Shown here: piece after piece, positions 37,146 through 45,920 of the stretch
Numbering within the stretch: position 1 is the stretch's first letter
Layout: each line of letters starts with the position of its first letter
Assembly: GCA_001447805.1 (NCBI GenBank)
Contig: CP013099.1
Location: 3,233,181 to 3,297,180, forward strand
DNA: 64,000 nucleotides
Origin: Candidatus Tenderia electrophaga
GTDB taxonomy: Bacteria > Pseudomonadota > Gammaproteobacteria > Tenderiales > Tenderiaceae
Direction: 5' to 3'
Program-made: the position numbers and the translations under genes
Notes under the pieces: generated by a model
What the model was told of the DNA's origin: nothing
Database searches by the model: none
Seen by the model: only the letters and a program-made list of their open reading frames with translations

Positions 37146-37480
37146 GATTTTGGGTTCGCCCTTTTATATGTTTTGCTGGGAAGTCAGGGCGATGGTAGCC
37201 CAGCTTCGCGCAAGGGCGCAAATGAGGCGTCGCCGCTGCCAAGGATGGTTGAGCCGCAAACATGCGTCCGGCCCGGTCTTAGCCTTTGTATTTTCGTAAA
37301 TCTCATATGTATAGCGGCGCGCTCGCTGGCTTCGGCGGCGCCGCACCGGCGGTGTTGTGATGCCTATATCAAGTCAGGCCGATTGAAGACGATACTTATA
37401 AGAGCGCCGGCTGCCAAAGGGTGAGGTCACCCTGTGGACAGGCAGCGGCTATGGATGCGTGACAGTTGGAGACATGGGCA
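37146..37480. other. 335-bp intergenic region without recognised gene
   Basis: This divergent region between the TRAP binding protein and the receiver gene shows no credible coding frame. It contains short AT-rich patches (about 37285-37310 and 37385-37400) that could hold promoters for either gene, but no -35/-10 pair with good spacing was found. Confidence 0.5.
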
Positions 37481-37864
37481 ATGACAAGCAGTAAACCAAA
37501 TATCTTAATCGTTGATGACGAGCAGTTCCTGGCCAAGGGCATCTCTGTGGTGATCAACAAAAAGCTAAGCTGCAATGAGTTGGTCGCCGTTGACGGTGAG
37601 CAGGCTTGGGAGATGTTGCAGAACGAGGATGTAGACATCGTCATTTCGGATTGGAACATGCCCAAGAAAAACGGCGCCGAACTGTTGCGCGACATGAAGG
37701 CCAATCCGCGCACGCGACACATCCCCTTTTTGATGCTGTCCGGTCGCAACGATGTGGACAGTATCAAGTCGGCCGAGACGTCCGGTGCGGTGGATTACAT
37801 CGTCAAGCCATTCAATGGCGACGAGTTGGTCAAGAAGATCAAGCAGCTGTTGGGCTGTAGGTAA
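37481..37864 (+). CDS. Single-domain response regulator (CheY-like)
   Basis: 127 residues, receiver domain only: NILIVDDEQF acidic pair, phospho-acceptor Asp57 in VISDWNMPKKNG, LMLSGRND and the switch Lys in VDYIVKPFNGDELVKKI. No output domain. Its phosphorylation site is nearly identical to that of the receiver-HDOD protein at 40741, so both may be served by the kinase at 38607. The ATG at 37481 is preferred to the upstream TTG at 37466. A terminator follows. Confidence 0.9.
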   Translation: MTSSKPNILIVDDEQFLAKGISVVINKKLSCNELVAVDGEQAWEMLQNEDVDIVISDWNMPKKNGAELLRDMKANPRTRHIPFLMLSGRNDVDSIKSAETSGAVDYIVKPFNGDELVKKIKQLLGCR

Positions 37865-37883
37865 GCCCTCGGGTACGTCCTTG

Positions 37884-37911
37884 GCCGACAGGACAGTCCT
37901 GTCTGGCTTTT
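37884..37911 (+). terminator. Intrinsic terminator after the receiver gene
   Basis: GACAGGA/TCCTGTC stem (37887-37893, 37897-37903) extended by GCC/GGC and followed by TTTT. It lies 20 nt beyond the stop codon. Confidence 0.6.
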
Positions 37912-37969
37912 GTGACACCACGTCTGTCAACGCCCGGCGTGTACCACAGTTCACCATAAAGGGAGATGC

Positions 37970-38578
37970 GTGAAAATAATATGTGCATGCTTGCTGCTGG
38001 TGCTAGGCTGCGGCGCAGTACACGCCGCTGAGATGGCCCCTGGCGCGCTGATCAAATTGATTCAACAGGGCGGCTACGTCATCTACTTTCGTCATGCGGC
38101 GACCGATCATGATCAGTTCGACCTTGATCGTTCCATGCTGGATGATTGCTCGACCCAGCGCAATCTGGATGCGTTGGGAAGGCGCCAGGCAGAGGCCATC
38201 GGTGAGGGTTTCAAGCGCCTGAGAATTCCCGTGGGTAAAATCCTGGCCAGTCCCTGGTGCCGTGCCAAGGATACCGCGATGATGGCATTCGGCCGCGTCG
38301 AAACCACAGAGGATCTCAGCTTTTCCATCTCCAAGGGCAAACAGGAAACCGACCGTTTGGCGCATGCCTTAAGGAAAATGTTGCGCGAGACGCCCAGCCC
38401 GCGAAGCAATACCGTGCTGATCGCCCATACCTCGAATCTGAAGGAGGCCACCGGTATCTGGCCCAAACCCGAGGGAGCGATGGCGGTGTTCAAACCAGAT
38501 CCTGATGCAGACACCGGCTACGAATACTTGGGCATGCTAGGGCCAGGTTACTGGCTCGGTGGGATTGCCGGTGAATAA
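37970..38578 (+). CDS. Secreted histidine phosphatase superfamily protein
   Basis: 202 residues with a signal peptide (MKIICACLLLVLGCGAVHA). The histidine-phosphatase core has the catalytic His in YFRHAATDHD (RHA rather than RHG), ASPWCRAKDTA with the conserved Arg, and the second His in LIAHTSNLKE. It is predicted periplasmic. It lies inside a two-component cluster, but a periplasmic enzyme could not act directly on cytosolic phospho-His. A GTG start at 37970 follows GGGAG. Confidence 0.85.
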   Translation: MKIICACLLLVLGCGAVHAAEMAPGALIKLIQQGGYVIYFRHAATDHDQFDLDRSMLDDCSTQRNLDALGRRQAEAIGEGFKRLRIPVGKILASPWCRAKDTAMMAFGRVETTEDLSFSISKGKQETDRLAHALRKMLRETPSPRSNTVLIAHTSNLKEATGIWPKPEGAMAVFKPDPDADTGYEYLGMLGPGYWLGGIAGE

Positions 38579-38606
38579 TGCCGGCTAAGGCCTTGGGGTA
38601 AGTGAT

Positions 38607-40730
38607 TTGTTTCCGATCGCCAAACGCGTACTGAACGGGACCTCCCTGCGCGCCAAGTTTATGGTGGCGCCCGTGACCGCGCTGATCGCGCTGATCGTGC
38701 TGTCGGCTGTGTTCATGCAGGAGATGTCGACGCTCACCGAACACCGCGAAGCGATGCAGAAGAATGATCTGGTGATCATCTCCGGACTGACCGAGTTCTC
38801 GGTCGATATATCGCGCTTTCACTCGAAAATCTACGACATCCTATTGATGGCTCAGGACGGTGCGGATGAAGAGCGTATTTATGAGTATGGCAAACCCGTT
38901 CTCGAGGGGCTTGTCGCCCTTGAAAGACATCTGGCCGAAGCGCATGAGCTTTCATCCGGTCCCGGGATGGAGCAGAAGATGCCCGCTTGGCAGAAGTTCT
39001 CACAGATCAGTGAAAGCTACGCAAGCTACAAGAACACGGCCATCACGGCCATTGAGATGTCGACGGTCAACAGCGCCGGCGCCAAAGAGCAATTGTTCAA
39101 GGCGGATGACATATACAACCGGTTGATCCTGGCTGTTCAGGAAGGGCTTGGTACGGTCGGCAAAACTATTGCCAGCGACTTTGATAAACAGCAAGCCTTG
39201 ATGGATGCGACCTCACAGGTGATGATGTCGGTGGCGATTGTCGCGATCATGATTACGTTTTTGTCAGGCCTGTATTTGTCCGGCGCCTTGGGTAGTGAGT
39301 TGGACGCCTTGATCAAGACTATGACTGAGCTTTCAGGCGGTGATACGGATGTGGATATCCCCAGGATTTCCACCGGCAAGGAATTGGTCGCCCTGGCCAA
39401 TGGGGTAGGCATATTCCGCGACAGCCTGAAAAAGAATTTCGAAAATAAAATCGAGCTCGAGCAAAACAATATTCTCTTGAAATGGGAGATCGACGGACAC
39501 CGCAAGACCGAAGCCGATTTGCGTGAAACCCGCTCCCGCTTCCAGTATTTGTTGGATCACAGCCCTGCCATGATTTACTCCGCGGTGCCGTCGGATGACG
39601 GAATTAAAGTGACCTACATCAGCGAGAATGCCCAAAAGATACTGGGCCAAGATGTGAGTGGCTTGTTGTGCGACCGGCGCTTATGGGTCAAGCGCTTGGG
39701 CGTCGATGATGGTGCGCCGTTCTTCAGCGAACTGAGTACGCTTTACAAGCAAGGGCAGTTGACGTGTGAGTACCATATTAAGACCAAGGAAGGCAAATCC
39801 ATCTGGATACATGATGAACTCAAGGTGAGCCGCTATGATCGCGGCGTGCCAGTGGAAATGCTCGGATCGCTGAGCAATGTCACCGAATTGAAGAAGGCGG
39901 AACAAAAGCTTCAGGCCATGAACTACGAATTGTTAAATTTGGCCTCCAGCCTGGAGGATAAGGTTGCGCTACGTACTGCGGATCTGGAAAAGGCGAATCA
40001 GGAACTGCGCCGTTTGAGCGAAGCGAAATCGGAGTTCGTCTCCATCGTCTCGCATGATTTGAGAACGCCCTTGACCGGGGTCAAGCTGTTTACCGACATC
40101 ATGCTCGACGGTATCGACGATATCGATAAGGAAACGCAAGTTGAATATTTATCGATCATCAGCTCGGAGACAGACCGGCTAAGTCGTTTGATTACCAATA
40201 TCTTGGACTTCCAAAAAATATCCGCGGGCAAGATGCAATGGAACGATGCCTTGGTGGACGTCGTCGAGGTAATCGATGAGTGTGTTCGGCCGTTCAAGGT
40301 TTCCTTTGAGTCGAAGGGTATAGCGTTTGGGTTTAACTGTGACTTGGAAAAACTGGAGACGGTCATCGACGGTGATCGTTTGGCTCAAGTGGTCTACAAC
40401 CTGCTGTCAAACGCCTTGAAGTTTACCGATGAAGGCAGTGTGCAGGTTGATCTTAAGTTAAATGAGACAGTCGACGGCGACAGGATCTCGCTCACTGTCT
40501 CCGATACCGGCCCGGGGATGCCACAGGATCAGCTTAAGAAAGTATTTGAGCCGTTCGAGCAATATGATGGTGTGCCTAACCTTGGTAAAGGCACCGGGCT
40601 CGGCTTGTACATTACCAGTTGTGTGGTGGATAGGTATCATGGCCGCGCCTGGGCCGAGAGTGTGGAAAACGAAGGCACAAGCTTTCATGTCGAATTGCCG
40701 GTGCGATTGCCTGAGGCGTATGTGATATAG
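38607..40730 (+). CDS. Membrane sensor histidine kinase (periplasmic sensor, HAMP, PAS)
   Basis: 707 residues. Membrane helix 1 at about 18-38, a helical periplasmic domain, helix 2 near 205-228 (SVAIVAIMITFLSGLYLSGAL), HAMP (to about 280), PAS (about 305-435), a coiled coil, HisKA with FVSIVSHDLRTPLTG (His483), and HATPase_c (NLLSNALKFTDEG, DTGPGMPQ, GKGTGLGLYI). The start is a TTG at 38607, 28 bp after the phosphatase gene; no ATG precedes the first helix. The receiver-HDOD gene follows after 10 bp and is the likely partner. Confidence 0.92.
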   Translation: MFPIAKRVLNGTSLRAKFMVAPVTALIALIVLSAVFMQEMSTLTEHREAMQKNDLVIISGLTEFSVDISRFHSKIYDILLMAQDGADEERIYEYGKPVLEGLVALERHLAEAHELSSGPGMEQKMPAWQKFSQISESYASYKNTAITAIEMSTVNSAGAKEQLFKADDIYNRLILAVQEGLGTVGKTIASDFDKQQALMDATSQVMMSVAIVAIMITFLSGLYLSGALGSELDALIKTMTELSGGDTDVDIPRISTGKELVALANGVGIFRDSLKKNFENKIELEQNNILLKWEIDGHRKTEADLRETRSRFQYLLDHSPAMIYSAVPSDDGIKVTYISENAQKILGQDVSGLLCDRRLWVKRLGVDDGAPFFSELSTLYKQGQLTCEYHIKTKEGKSIWIHDELKVSRYDRGVPVEMLGSLSNVTELKKAEQKLQAMNYELLNLASSLEDKVALRTADLEKANQELRRLSEAKSEFVSIVSHDLRTPLTGVKLFTDIMLDGIDDIDKETQVEYLSIISSETDRLSRLITNILDFQKISAGKMQWNDALVDVVEVIDECVRPFKVSFESKGIAFGFNCDLEKLETVIDGDRLAQVVYNLLSNALKFTDEGSVQVDLKLNETVDGDRISLTVSDTGPGMPQDQLKKVFEPFEQYDGVPNLGKGTGLGLYITSCVVDRYHGRAWAESVENEGTSFHVELPVRLPEAYVI

Positions 40731-40740
40731 GTAGGTCATA

Positions 40741-41994
40741 ATGAGTGAATCCTTGAAAATATTGATAGCCGAAGACGAGGTGCATATCGCCCGGGCGGTG
40801 ATGACGATACTGAAAAAGTCCTTGTCCGGGTGTAACACTGATCATGCCAAAAACGGTGAAGAGGCGGTGAGGATGGCCGCCGCGAATGACTACGATTTGA
40901 TTATCTCGGACTGGAATATGCCGAAGAAAAACGGCGATCAGGTGTTGAGAGAGCTTAAGGAGAATGAGCGCACGATGAATGTCCCCTTCGTTATGCTCAC
41001 TGCCCGCGGCGACCGCGATAGCGTCATGGAGGCACTTAAGGACGGGGCCAATGAATATGTCGTCAAGCCGTTTAAGACGCCTGAATTTATTGCCAAGATA
41101 CAGGGGGTGTTGAATAGCACCTCCCCCGACAAACGACGCTCAGCTGTCGACAATAGCAAAGAAGTCAGCTTGGTGGATTTGATTGTCGACAAATTCAAGA
41201 AGGGCGAGGTGGCCTTGCCTGTGTTGCCGGGCGTGGTAACGCGGGTGAATACCTTGTTTGAGTCTGAGGAGGTGGACGTCGAGGCCTTGGCGAAAGTGAT
41301 CGAGTCGGATGCAGCCATCGCCGCAAAATTGATTACCGTCGCCAATAGCCCGTTGGTACGGGGTTCCTCCAAGTGTGTCTCCGTGGAGCAGGCCATCACC
41401 CGGCTAGGTCTGCAGCAGACCAAGAATTATGTCTTTGCCGCAGCGAACAAGGCCGACTTCGTTGCGGACAATAAGCTGTTAAAAGGTGTTGTGGAGGATC
41501 TCTGGGAGCACTCTCTGGCGACGGCCTATTGCGCCAAGGCCTTGGCCCAAGAGCTAAAGTGCACTGATATCGATACGCTATTCATCATGGGGCTGTTGCA
41601 CGATATCGGAAAACTACTGCTGATCAGTATTATTCAGGAGCTGGCGAAGGTGCGCGAGGGATTTGATGAGGATGCTGTGCTCGATATTCTGACCAAGCTT
41701 CATTGTGAATTCGGCGCGGCCTTGTTAAAGAGCTGGCACTACGATGCGGGGTTCCAGGATGTGGCCCGTTATCACCATGCGGCGTTCAATTCCGAGCAGG
41801 TGTCATGCGAATTGTTGATTGTGTATCTGGCCAATCTGATGGTACGAGAGATCGGCCTCGGTGGCGATGGCGCGGGCTTCGGCGAGGCGCTGGATTCCGA
41901 GGCGGCCAGAAAACTCAATGTTTCGGCCGAGTGTGCCGCCACGGTGTTGATGCACACCGAGCAAAGCCTGGCGGCGGCCAAGCAGGCCCTTTGA
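40741..41994 (+). CDS. Response regulator with HDOD output domain
   Basis: 417 residues: receiver (1-125) with Asp57 in LIISDWNMPKKNG and YVVKPFKTPEF, a linker, and an HDOD domain (about 150-370) with LPVLPGVVTRV, AAIAAKLITVANSPL and an intact HDIGK motif (LLHDIGKLLLI), so phosphohydrolase activity is conceivable although most HDOD domains lack it. HDOD proteins act in signalling and cell-cycle or motility control. It follows the kinase by 10 bp and ends near the convergent uvrD gene. Confidence 0.92.
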   Translation: MSESLKILIAEDEVHIARAVMTILKKSLSGCNTDHAKNGEEAVRMAAANDYDLIISDWNMPKKNGDQVLRELKENERTMNVPFVMLTARGDRDSVMEALKDGANEYVVKPFKTPEFIAKIQGVLNSTSPDKRRSAVDNSKEVSLVDLIVDKFKKGEVALPVLPGVVTRVNTLFESEEVDVEALAKVIESDAAIAAKLITVANSPLVRGSSKCVSVEQAITRLGLQQTKNYVFAAANKADFVADNKLLKGVVEDLWEHSLATAYCAKALAQELKCTDIDTLFIMGLLHDIGKLLLISIIQELAKVREGFDEDAVLDILTKLHCEFGAALLKSWHYDAGFQDVARYHHAAFNSEQVSCELLIVYLANLMVREIGLGGDGAGFGEALDSEAARKLNVSAECAATVLMHTEQSLAAAKQAL

Positions 41995-42003
41995 TCTAAG
42001 CTG

Positions 42004-44175
42004 TCAGCAGGGGTGTAAATTGGCGTAGGCGATCACCAACCATTTGCTGCCGGCGTCATCGAAGTTCACCTGCACCCGCGCGCTGCTCCCCTGCCCTTCG
42101 TAATTGAGCAACACGCCTTGGCCAAACTTTTGATGAAACACCCGTTGTCCCACATGAAAACCGTCCGGGGCGTCCTGGTTGTAGTCAAAATCGTCGTCGA
42201 AACCGGATGCCGTGGCGCGATGGGCGCGGGCCTTGGGTCGTACGGTGTGGATGAACTCGTCCGGGATCTCGGTGACGAAACGCGAGGGTAGCGAGTAATG
42301 CTCCTGGCCGTGCAGGCGGCGCACTTCGGCGTGGGTGATGTAGAGCGCCAGCCGTGCGCGCGTGATGCCGACGTAGCACAGGCGGCGTTCCTCTTCCAGG
42401 CGGCCCGGTTCCTCCAGGGACATCTGATGGGGAAACAGTCCCTCCTCCATGCCGCACAAAAACACCAACGGAAATTCCAGGCCCTTGGCCGAGTGCAGGG
42501 TCATGAGTTGGACGCAATCCTCCCAGGGGTCGCCCTGCCCCTCGCCGGCTTCAAGCGCGGCATGGGCAAGGAAGGCGGTAAGCATGTCCATGCCCTCCTC
42601 GCCCTCTTCGTCGTATTCAAATTCACGCGCGGCACTCACCAGTTCTTCAAGGTTTTCTACCCGTGCCTGGCCCTTTTCGCCCTTCTCTTTTTGGTAATGC
42701 TCGATCAGGCCGCTGCGGCTGAGCATGTGGTCGGTCTGCTCGGCCAATTCCATGGCTTGAGAGTCATCGGCGATGGCATCGATAAGGTTTAAAAACCCCT
42801 GGATGGCGTTGTTGGCGCGCGCCGCTAGGCGCTTTTCAGCGACGAGGGTCTCGGCCGCGCTCCACAGACTGAGGACCCGTTCACGCGCCAGGTCGCGCAC
42901 GGCGCTGATGCTGCGCTCGCCGATGCCGCGCGTCGGCGTATTGACCACGCGCTCGAAGGAGCCGTCGTCGTGACGGTTGGCGATCAGGCGCAGATAGGCC
43001 ATGGCGTCCTTGATCTCCTGGCGTTCGAAGAAGCGCTGGCCGCCGTAGATGCGATAGGGAATGCCGTGATGCAGCAGCTCGGCTTCGAGCACGCGCGACT
43101 GGGCGTTGGAGCGATACAGGATGGCCGCCTCGCGCCGGGCGTGGCCGTCGTGAATCCAGTGCTGAATGCGTTCGACGATGAAGCGCGCCTCGTCCAGGTC
43201 ATTGAAGGCGGTGTAGAGCTGGATTGGTTCGCCTTCCTCGCCGTCGGTCCATAATTCTTTTCCCAGCCGGTCGGCATTGTGATCGATCAGGGCATTCGCC
43301 GCCTTGAGGATGGTGGCGGTGGAGCGGTAATTCTGTTCCAGGCGAATGGTCTGTGCGCCGGGATAGTCCTGGCTGAAACGGTGGATGTTTTCGATCTTGG
43401 CGCCGCGCCAGCCGTAGATGGATTGGTCGTCGTCACCGACGATGAACAGGTTGCCGCCCTCCCCGGCCAGCAGCCTGAGCCAGGCGTACTGGATGGTGTT
43501 GGTGTCCTGGAACTCATCCACCAGCACGAAGCGAAACCGTTCCCGGTAATGATGCAGGATATCGGCGCGGTCGCGCAGCAGCTCGTGGGCGCGCAGCAGG
43601 AGTTCGGCGAAATCCACCAGTCCGGCCTTATTACAGTGATCCTCATAGGCCTGATAGATGCGCAGCATCTGTTTGCTGTAGGGATCGCCGTAGTGGTCTA
43701 CATGTGCCGGACGTTGGCCTTCATCCTTGCGCGTGTTGATGAACCACTGCACCTGGCGCGGCGGCCATTTGGCCTCGTCCAGCTCCAGAGTCTTGAGCAG
43801 GCGGCGGATCAGACGGTACTGGTCATCGGAATCCAGGATCTGGAACGCCTGGGGCAGACCGGCGTCCTGCCAGTGGGCGCGCAGAAAACGGTGCGCCAGG
43901 CTGTGGAAAGTGCCTACCCACATGCCGCCGACGGGCTGGCCGAGTAACGCCTCGATGCGGTGCTTCATCTCGGCGGCGGCCTTGTTGGTGAAGGTTACCG
44001 CCAGGATGTTATAGGGCGAGACGTGCTCCACCGCCATGATCCAGGCGATACGGTGCACCAGTACCCGGGTCTTGCCGCTGCCGGCGCCGGCCAGGACCAA
44101 TTGCTGCCCCTGGGGGGCCGTGACGGCATCGCGCTGCGGATCGTTGAGGGGATCGATAATGTGGGTAACATCCAT
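42004..44175 (-). CDS. uvrD: DNA helicase II (UvrD/PcrA type)
   Basis: 723 residues, matching UvrD length. Helicase motifs: I AGAGSGKTRVL (Lys35), Ia VTFTNKAAAEMK, II LVDEFQDTN, III GDDDQSIYGWRGA, IV RLEQNYRS, V LMTLHSAKGLEFPLVFL, VI EERRLCYVGITRA. The C-terminal end (FGQGVLLNYEGQG) is the Tudor-like region that contacts RNA polymerase. It works in nucleotide-excision and mismatch repair. Confidence 0.97.
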   Translation of the reverse strand: MDVTHIIDPLNDPQRDAVTAPQGQQLVLAGAGSGKTRVLVHRIAWIMAVEHVSPYNILAVTFTNKAAAEMKHRIEALLGQPVGGMWVGTFHSLAHRFLRAHWQDAGLPQAFQILDSDDQYRLIRRLLKTLELDEAKWPPRQVQWFINTRKDEGQRPAHVDHYGDPYSKQMLRIYQAYEDHCNKAGLVDFAELLLRAHELLRDRADILHHYRERFRFVLVDEFQDTNTIQYAWLRLLAGEGGNLFIVGDDDQSIYGWRGAKIENIHRFSQDYPGAQTIRLEQNYRSTATILKAANALIDHNADRLGKELWTDGEEGEPIQLYTAFNDLDEARFIVERIQHWIHDGHARREAAILYRSNAQSRVLEAELLHHGIPYRIYGGQRFFERQEIKDAMAYLRLIANRHDDGSFERVVNTPTRGIGERSISAVRDLARERVLSLWSAAETLVAEKRLAARANNAIQGFLNLIDAIADDSQAMELAEQTDHMLSRSGLIEHYQKEKGEKGQARVENLEELVSAAREFEYDEEGEEGMDMLTAFLAHAALEAGEGQGDPWEDCVQLMTLHSAKGLEFPLVFLCGMEEGLFPHQMSLEEPGRLEEERRLCYVGITRARLALYITHAEVRRLHGQEHYSLPSRFVTEIPDEFIHTVRPKARAHRATASGFDDDFDYNQDAPDGFHVGQRVFHQKFGQGVLLNYEGQGSSARVQVNFDDAGSKWLVIAYANLHPC

Positions 44176-44282
44176 GGTGCAGGGATTTTAGCAAATTCAG
44201 CCGCCGCCGGGGGGATGACGCGGTTACCCAATGTATGACGTTAAGTTATTGATTTAAAATAGAACCGGAATGCGCCGTAGCA

Positions 44283-44306
44283 ATCGCCCAGCGGCCGCTG
44301 GGCGAT
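44283..44306. terminator. Palindromic hairpin between uvrD and the 77-aa gene
   Basis: ATCGCCCAGC (44283-44292) pairs perfectly with 44297-44306 around GGCC. It lies 24 nt beyond the stop of the minus-strand gene ending at 44330. No T-run is present, so termination is only probable. Confidence 0.45.
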
Positions 44307-44329
44307 CAATGGTGAAACGAAGGCCGTGC

Positions 44330-44563
44330 TCAGCTGGCGATGGCGTGAGTGCGATTGGGCAGCCAGGCCACGTGGGGATGGAGGGCGTCTGCCGAGATCA
44401 CGATTTCCATGCGTAAGCGGCGGGTGATTTGGTCGAAATCCTCCACCCGGCTGAATTCGCCCTGCCAGTGGCGGAATTGCTCCGGATTGAGGTAGAGCAT
44501 GTTGGGCCAGTAGCCGTGTTGACGTTCAAATTTGACGGCAAGGCGAAAGATAAAACTCAGCAT
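44330..44563 (-). CDS. Small orphan protein (77 aa)
   Basis: 77 residues beginning MLSFIFRLAVKFERQHG and rich in aromatic and basic residues (YWPNMLYLNPEQFRHWQ), no signal peptide, no recognised family. The ATG at 44563 has AGGAGGTG 5 nt upstream, far better than any longer start. It is one of three small minus-strand genes (with 44747-44884 and 45059-45250), and shares the leader pattern GGAGGnGCCACCATG with the 63-aa gene, which suggests linked origin or control. Confidence 0.72.
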   Translation of the reverse strand: MLSFIFRLAVKFERQHGYWPNMLYLNPEQFRHWQGEFSRVEDFDQITRRLRMEIVISADALHPHVAWLPNRTHAIAS

Positions 44564-44603
44564 GGTGGCACCTCCTGGCTCGCTGTGTGAAGCGATTGAC
44601 TCA

Positions 44604-44641
44604 ATATATTGTGTTGTGCTTATCGCACTCATACAATATAT
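44604..44641. promoter_or_regulatory. AT-rich inverted repeat upstream of the 77-aa gene
   Basis: ATATATTGT (44604-44612) and ACAATATAT (44633-44641) form a 9-bp inverted repeat about 40 bp upstream of the ATG at 44563, in an AT-rich island. It may be an operator or hold the promoter. Confidence 0.35.
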
Positions 44642-44700
44642 CGGGATCCCAAGGCGCGACTTTAGTATTATTACAAAATTATTACTGTCTTATAAACGCA

Positions 44701-44720
44701 ACCGCCCCAGCCGGGGCGGT
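44701..44720. terminator. GC-rich hairpin downstream of the 45-aa gene
   Basis: ACCGCCCC/GGGGCGGT with loop AGCC (44701-44720), 26 nt beyond the stop of the minus-strand 45-aa gene. The minus-strand sequence after it, TGCGTTTATAAG, is only weakly U-rich. Confidence 0.45.
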
Positions 44721-44746
44721 CTAGTTTGGCGCGTGTTAAGGGTGTC

Positions 44747-44884
44747 CTAAGGGATGCCGGCGTACGAGGTAACAAAATTGGCGCAAAAAACGGCAAAGGT
44801 TGCGACAACCGGAATTCCACAGATGACGAAAGCGACGTCCTTGATTGGATACAGTTCCTTTTTCTTGTCCAGTTTGGTGCTCAT
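44747..44884 (-). CDS. Small membrane protein (45 aa)
   Basis: 45 residues: a charged N-terminus (MSTKLDKKKELYPIKD) followed by one membrane helix (VAFVICGIPVVATFAVF) and a short tail ending YAGIP. The ATG at 44884 has GGGAGAG 6 nt upstream, and a GC-rich hairpin follows the stop. The plus-strand frames across this interval look non-genic in composition. No family is recognised. It may work with its two small neighbours. Confidence 0.72.
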   Translation of the reverse strand: MSTKLDKKKELYPIKDVAFVICGIPVVATFAVFCANFVTSYAGIP

Positions 44885-45058
44885 GATGGGCTCTCCCGAA
44901 TCTATTAATGCAACTATTGGGTTAACTGCTCAATAGATCGCGCCACCGTTGCTTCAGGTGATCGCAGGATAAAGAGTAGAACAATAAATCCGAGTTTCAA
45001 GCTCAGGTAAGCATTGCGGGTGACACCGCTTGTGCCCCGGACGGATCAATAGGGGACG

Positions 45059-45250
45059 TCAGCAGCTCTGGCGAATCTGCCAGCCGAAGTCATCATCCTT
45101 GTTGAGTTTCACCTGGTCCGCGGTGCCCCACGAGATCTCGATACAATCGATTTCGTCCTCATCCTTAACGCCTGCTTCCTCAATCAAGCGGCGGATTTCG
45201 CGCCAGGTAAACTTGCTGTTGCGTGCCGTTGTCGGCTTGTCGGATAACAT
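45059..45250 (-). CDS. Small acidic orphan protein (63 aa)
   Basis: 63 residues starting MLSDKPTTARNSKFTW, soluble and acidic (EEAGVKDEDEIDCIEISW), no signal peptide, with two cysteines (one near the C-terminus). The ATG at 45250 has GGAGGGG 5 nt upstream and the same GCCACCATG leader end as the 77-aa gene. No family is recognised; the N-terminal half could form a small helix-turn-helix-like fold (FTWREIRRLIEEAG), but that is a weak impression. Confidence 0.72.
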   Translation of the reverse strand: MLSDKPTTARNSKFTWREIRRLIEEAGVKDEDEIDCIEISWGTADQVKLNKDDDFGWQIRQSC

Positions 45251-45419
45251 GGTGGCCCCTCCGCGAATGCCCGTGATCAATCAGTATAGCAACACAATTT
45301 TTATTTGTATTTTTGAGCATTTTACTTGGTTAATCAGTGGCTTGCTGGCTCGACACCGGCCGGCGTGAAGCTTGGCGACGGGGCCAATGCTGTTGCCGCC
45401 GAGCAGGGGTGCTAGAATC

Positions 45420-45920
45420 ATGAACATGATTCCCGTGCCGAAACTCATGCTCTTGTCGCTGGCCGTTTTGTGTTGTGCCCAGGCCGTGGCGGCGGAAAAA
45501 GTCTATAAATGGCGTAACGAGGAGGGCACCGTGATCTTTTCCGATACGCCGCCGCCGGGACGGGAGGTAGAGGAAATCAACTTGCCCGAGTTGTCCGGTA
45601 CAACCTTGGAAACGCCCCCGCAGGAACGGCGCCAGCTGCTGCGCAAGTCGGACCAGATCGGTGAAGCCATCGAACTGCGGCAGGAAACGCGCCAAGCGCT
45701 GCAGCAGGAGTTGGAGCAGACTCGCGAGAAGCTGGAACAGGCGCGTCGGGCGCTGGAGCAGGGTAAGGAACCCAAGCCCGACGAGCGCCGCGGCCTGGTC
45801 GGCGGAGGCACACGCCTGCTGCCCAGTTATTTCAATCGCATCGAGCGCCAAAAACAGGAAATCCAACGCCTGGAACAGCGTATCGCCGAGTTGGAACAGC
45901 AGCTCGGCTCGCTGCGTTAA
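45420..45920 (+). CDS. DUF4124 domain secreted protein
   Basis: 166 residues: a signal peptide (MNMIPVPKLMLLSLAVLCCAQAVAA), the DUF4124 motif KVYKWRNEEGTVIFSDTPPPG, then a long Glu/Gln/Arg-rich coiled coil to the C-terminus. Periplasmic, function unknown. A TAGAAT -10-like box ends 1 nt before the ATG at 45420; a transcript starting 7 nt downstream would make the ATG at 45426 leaderless. The stop overlaps the end of the convergent TauE/SafE gene. Confidence 0.83.
   Translation: MNMIPVPKLMLLSLAVLCCAQAVAAEKVYKWRNEEGTVIFSDTPPPGREVEEINLPELSGTTLETPPQERRQLLRKSDQIGEAIELRQETRQALQQELEQTREKLEQARRALEQGKEPKPDERRGLVGGGTRLLPSYFNRIERQKQEIQRLEQRIAELEQQLGSLR

Noticed and set aside
44726-44936. Two overlapping plus-strand small frames
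   Set aside because: Neither has a ribosome-binding site or protein-like composition, whereas the minus strand has a 45-aa gene with a good Shine-Dalgarno and a membrane helix.
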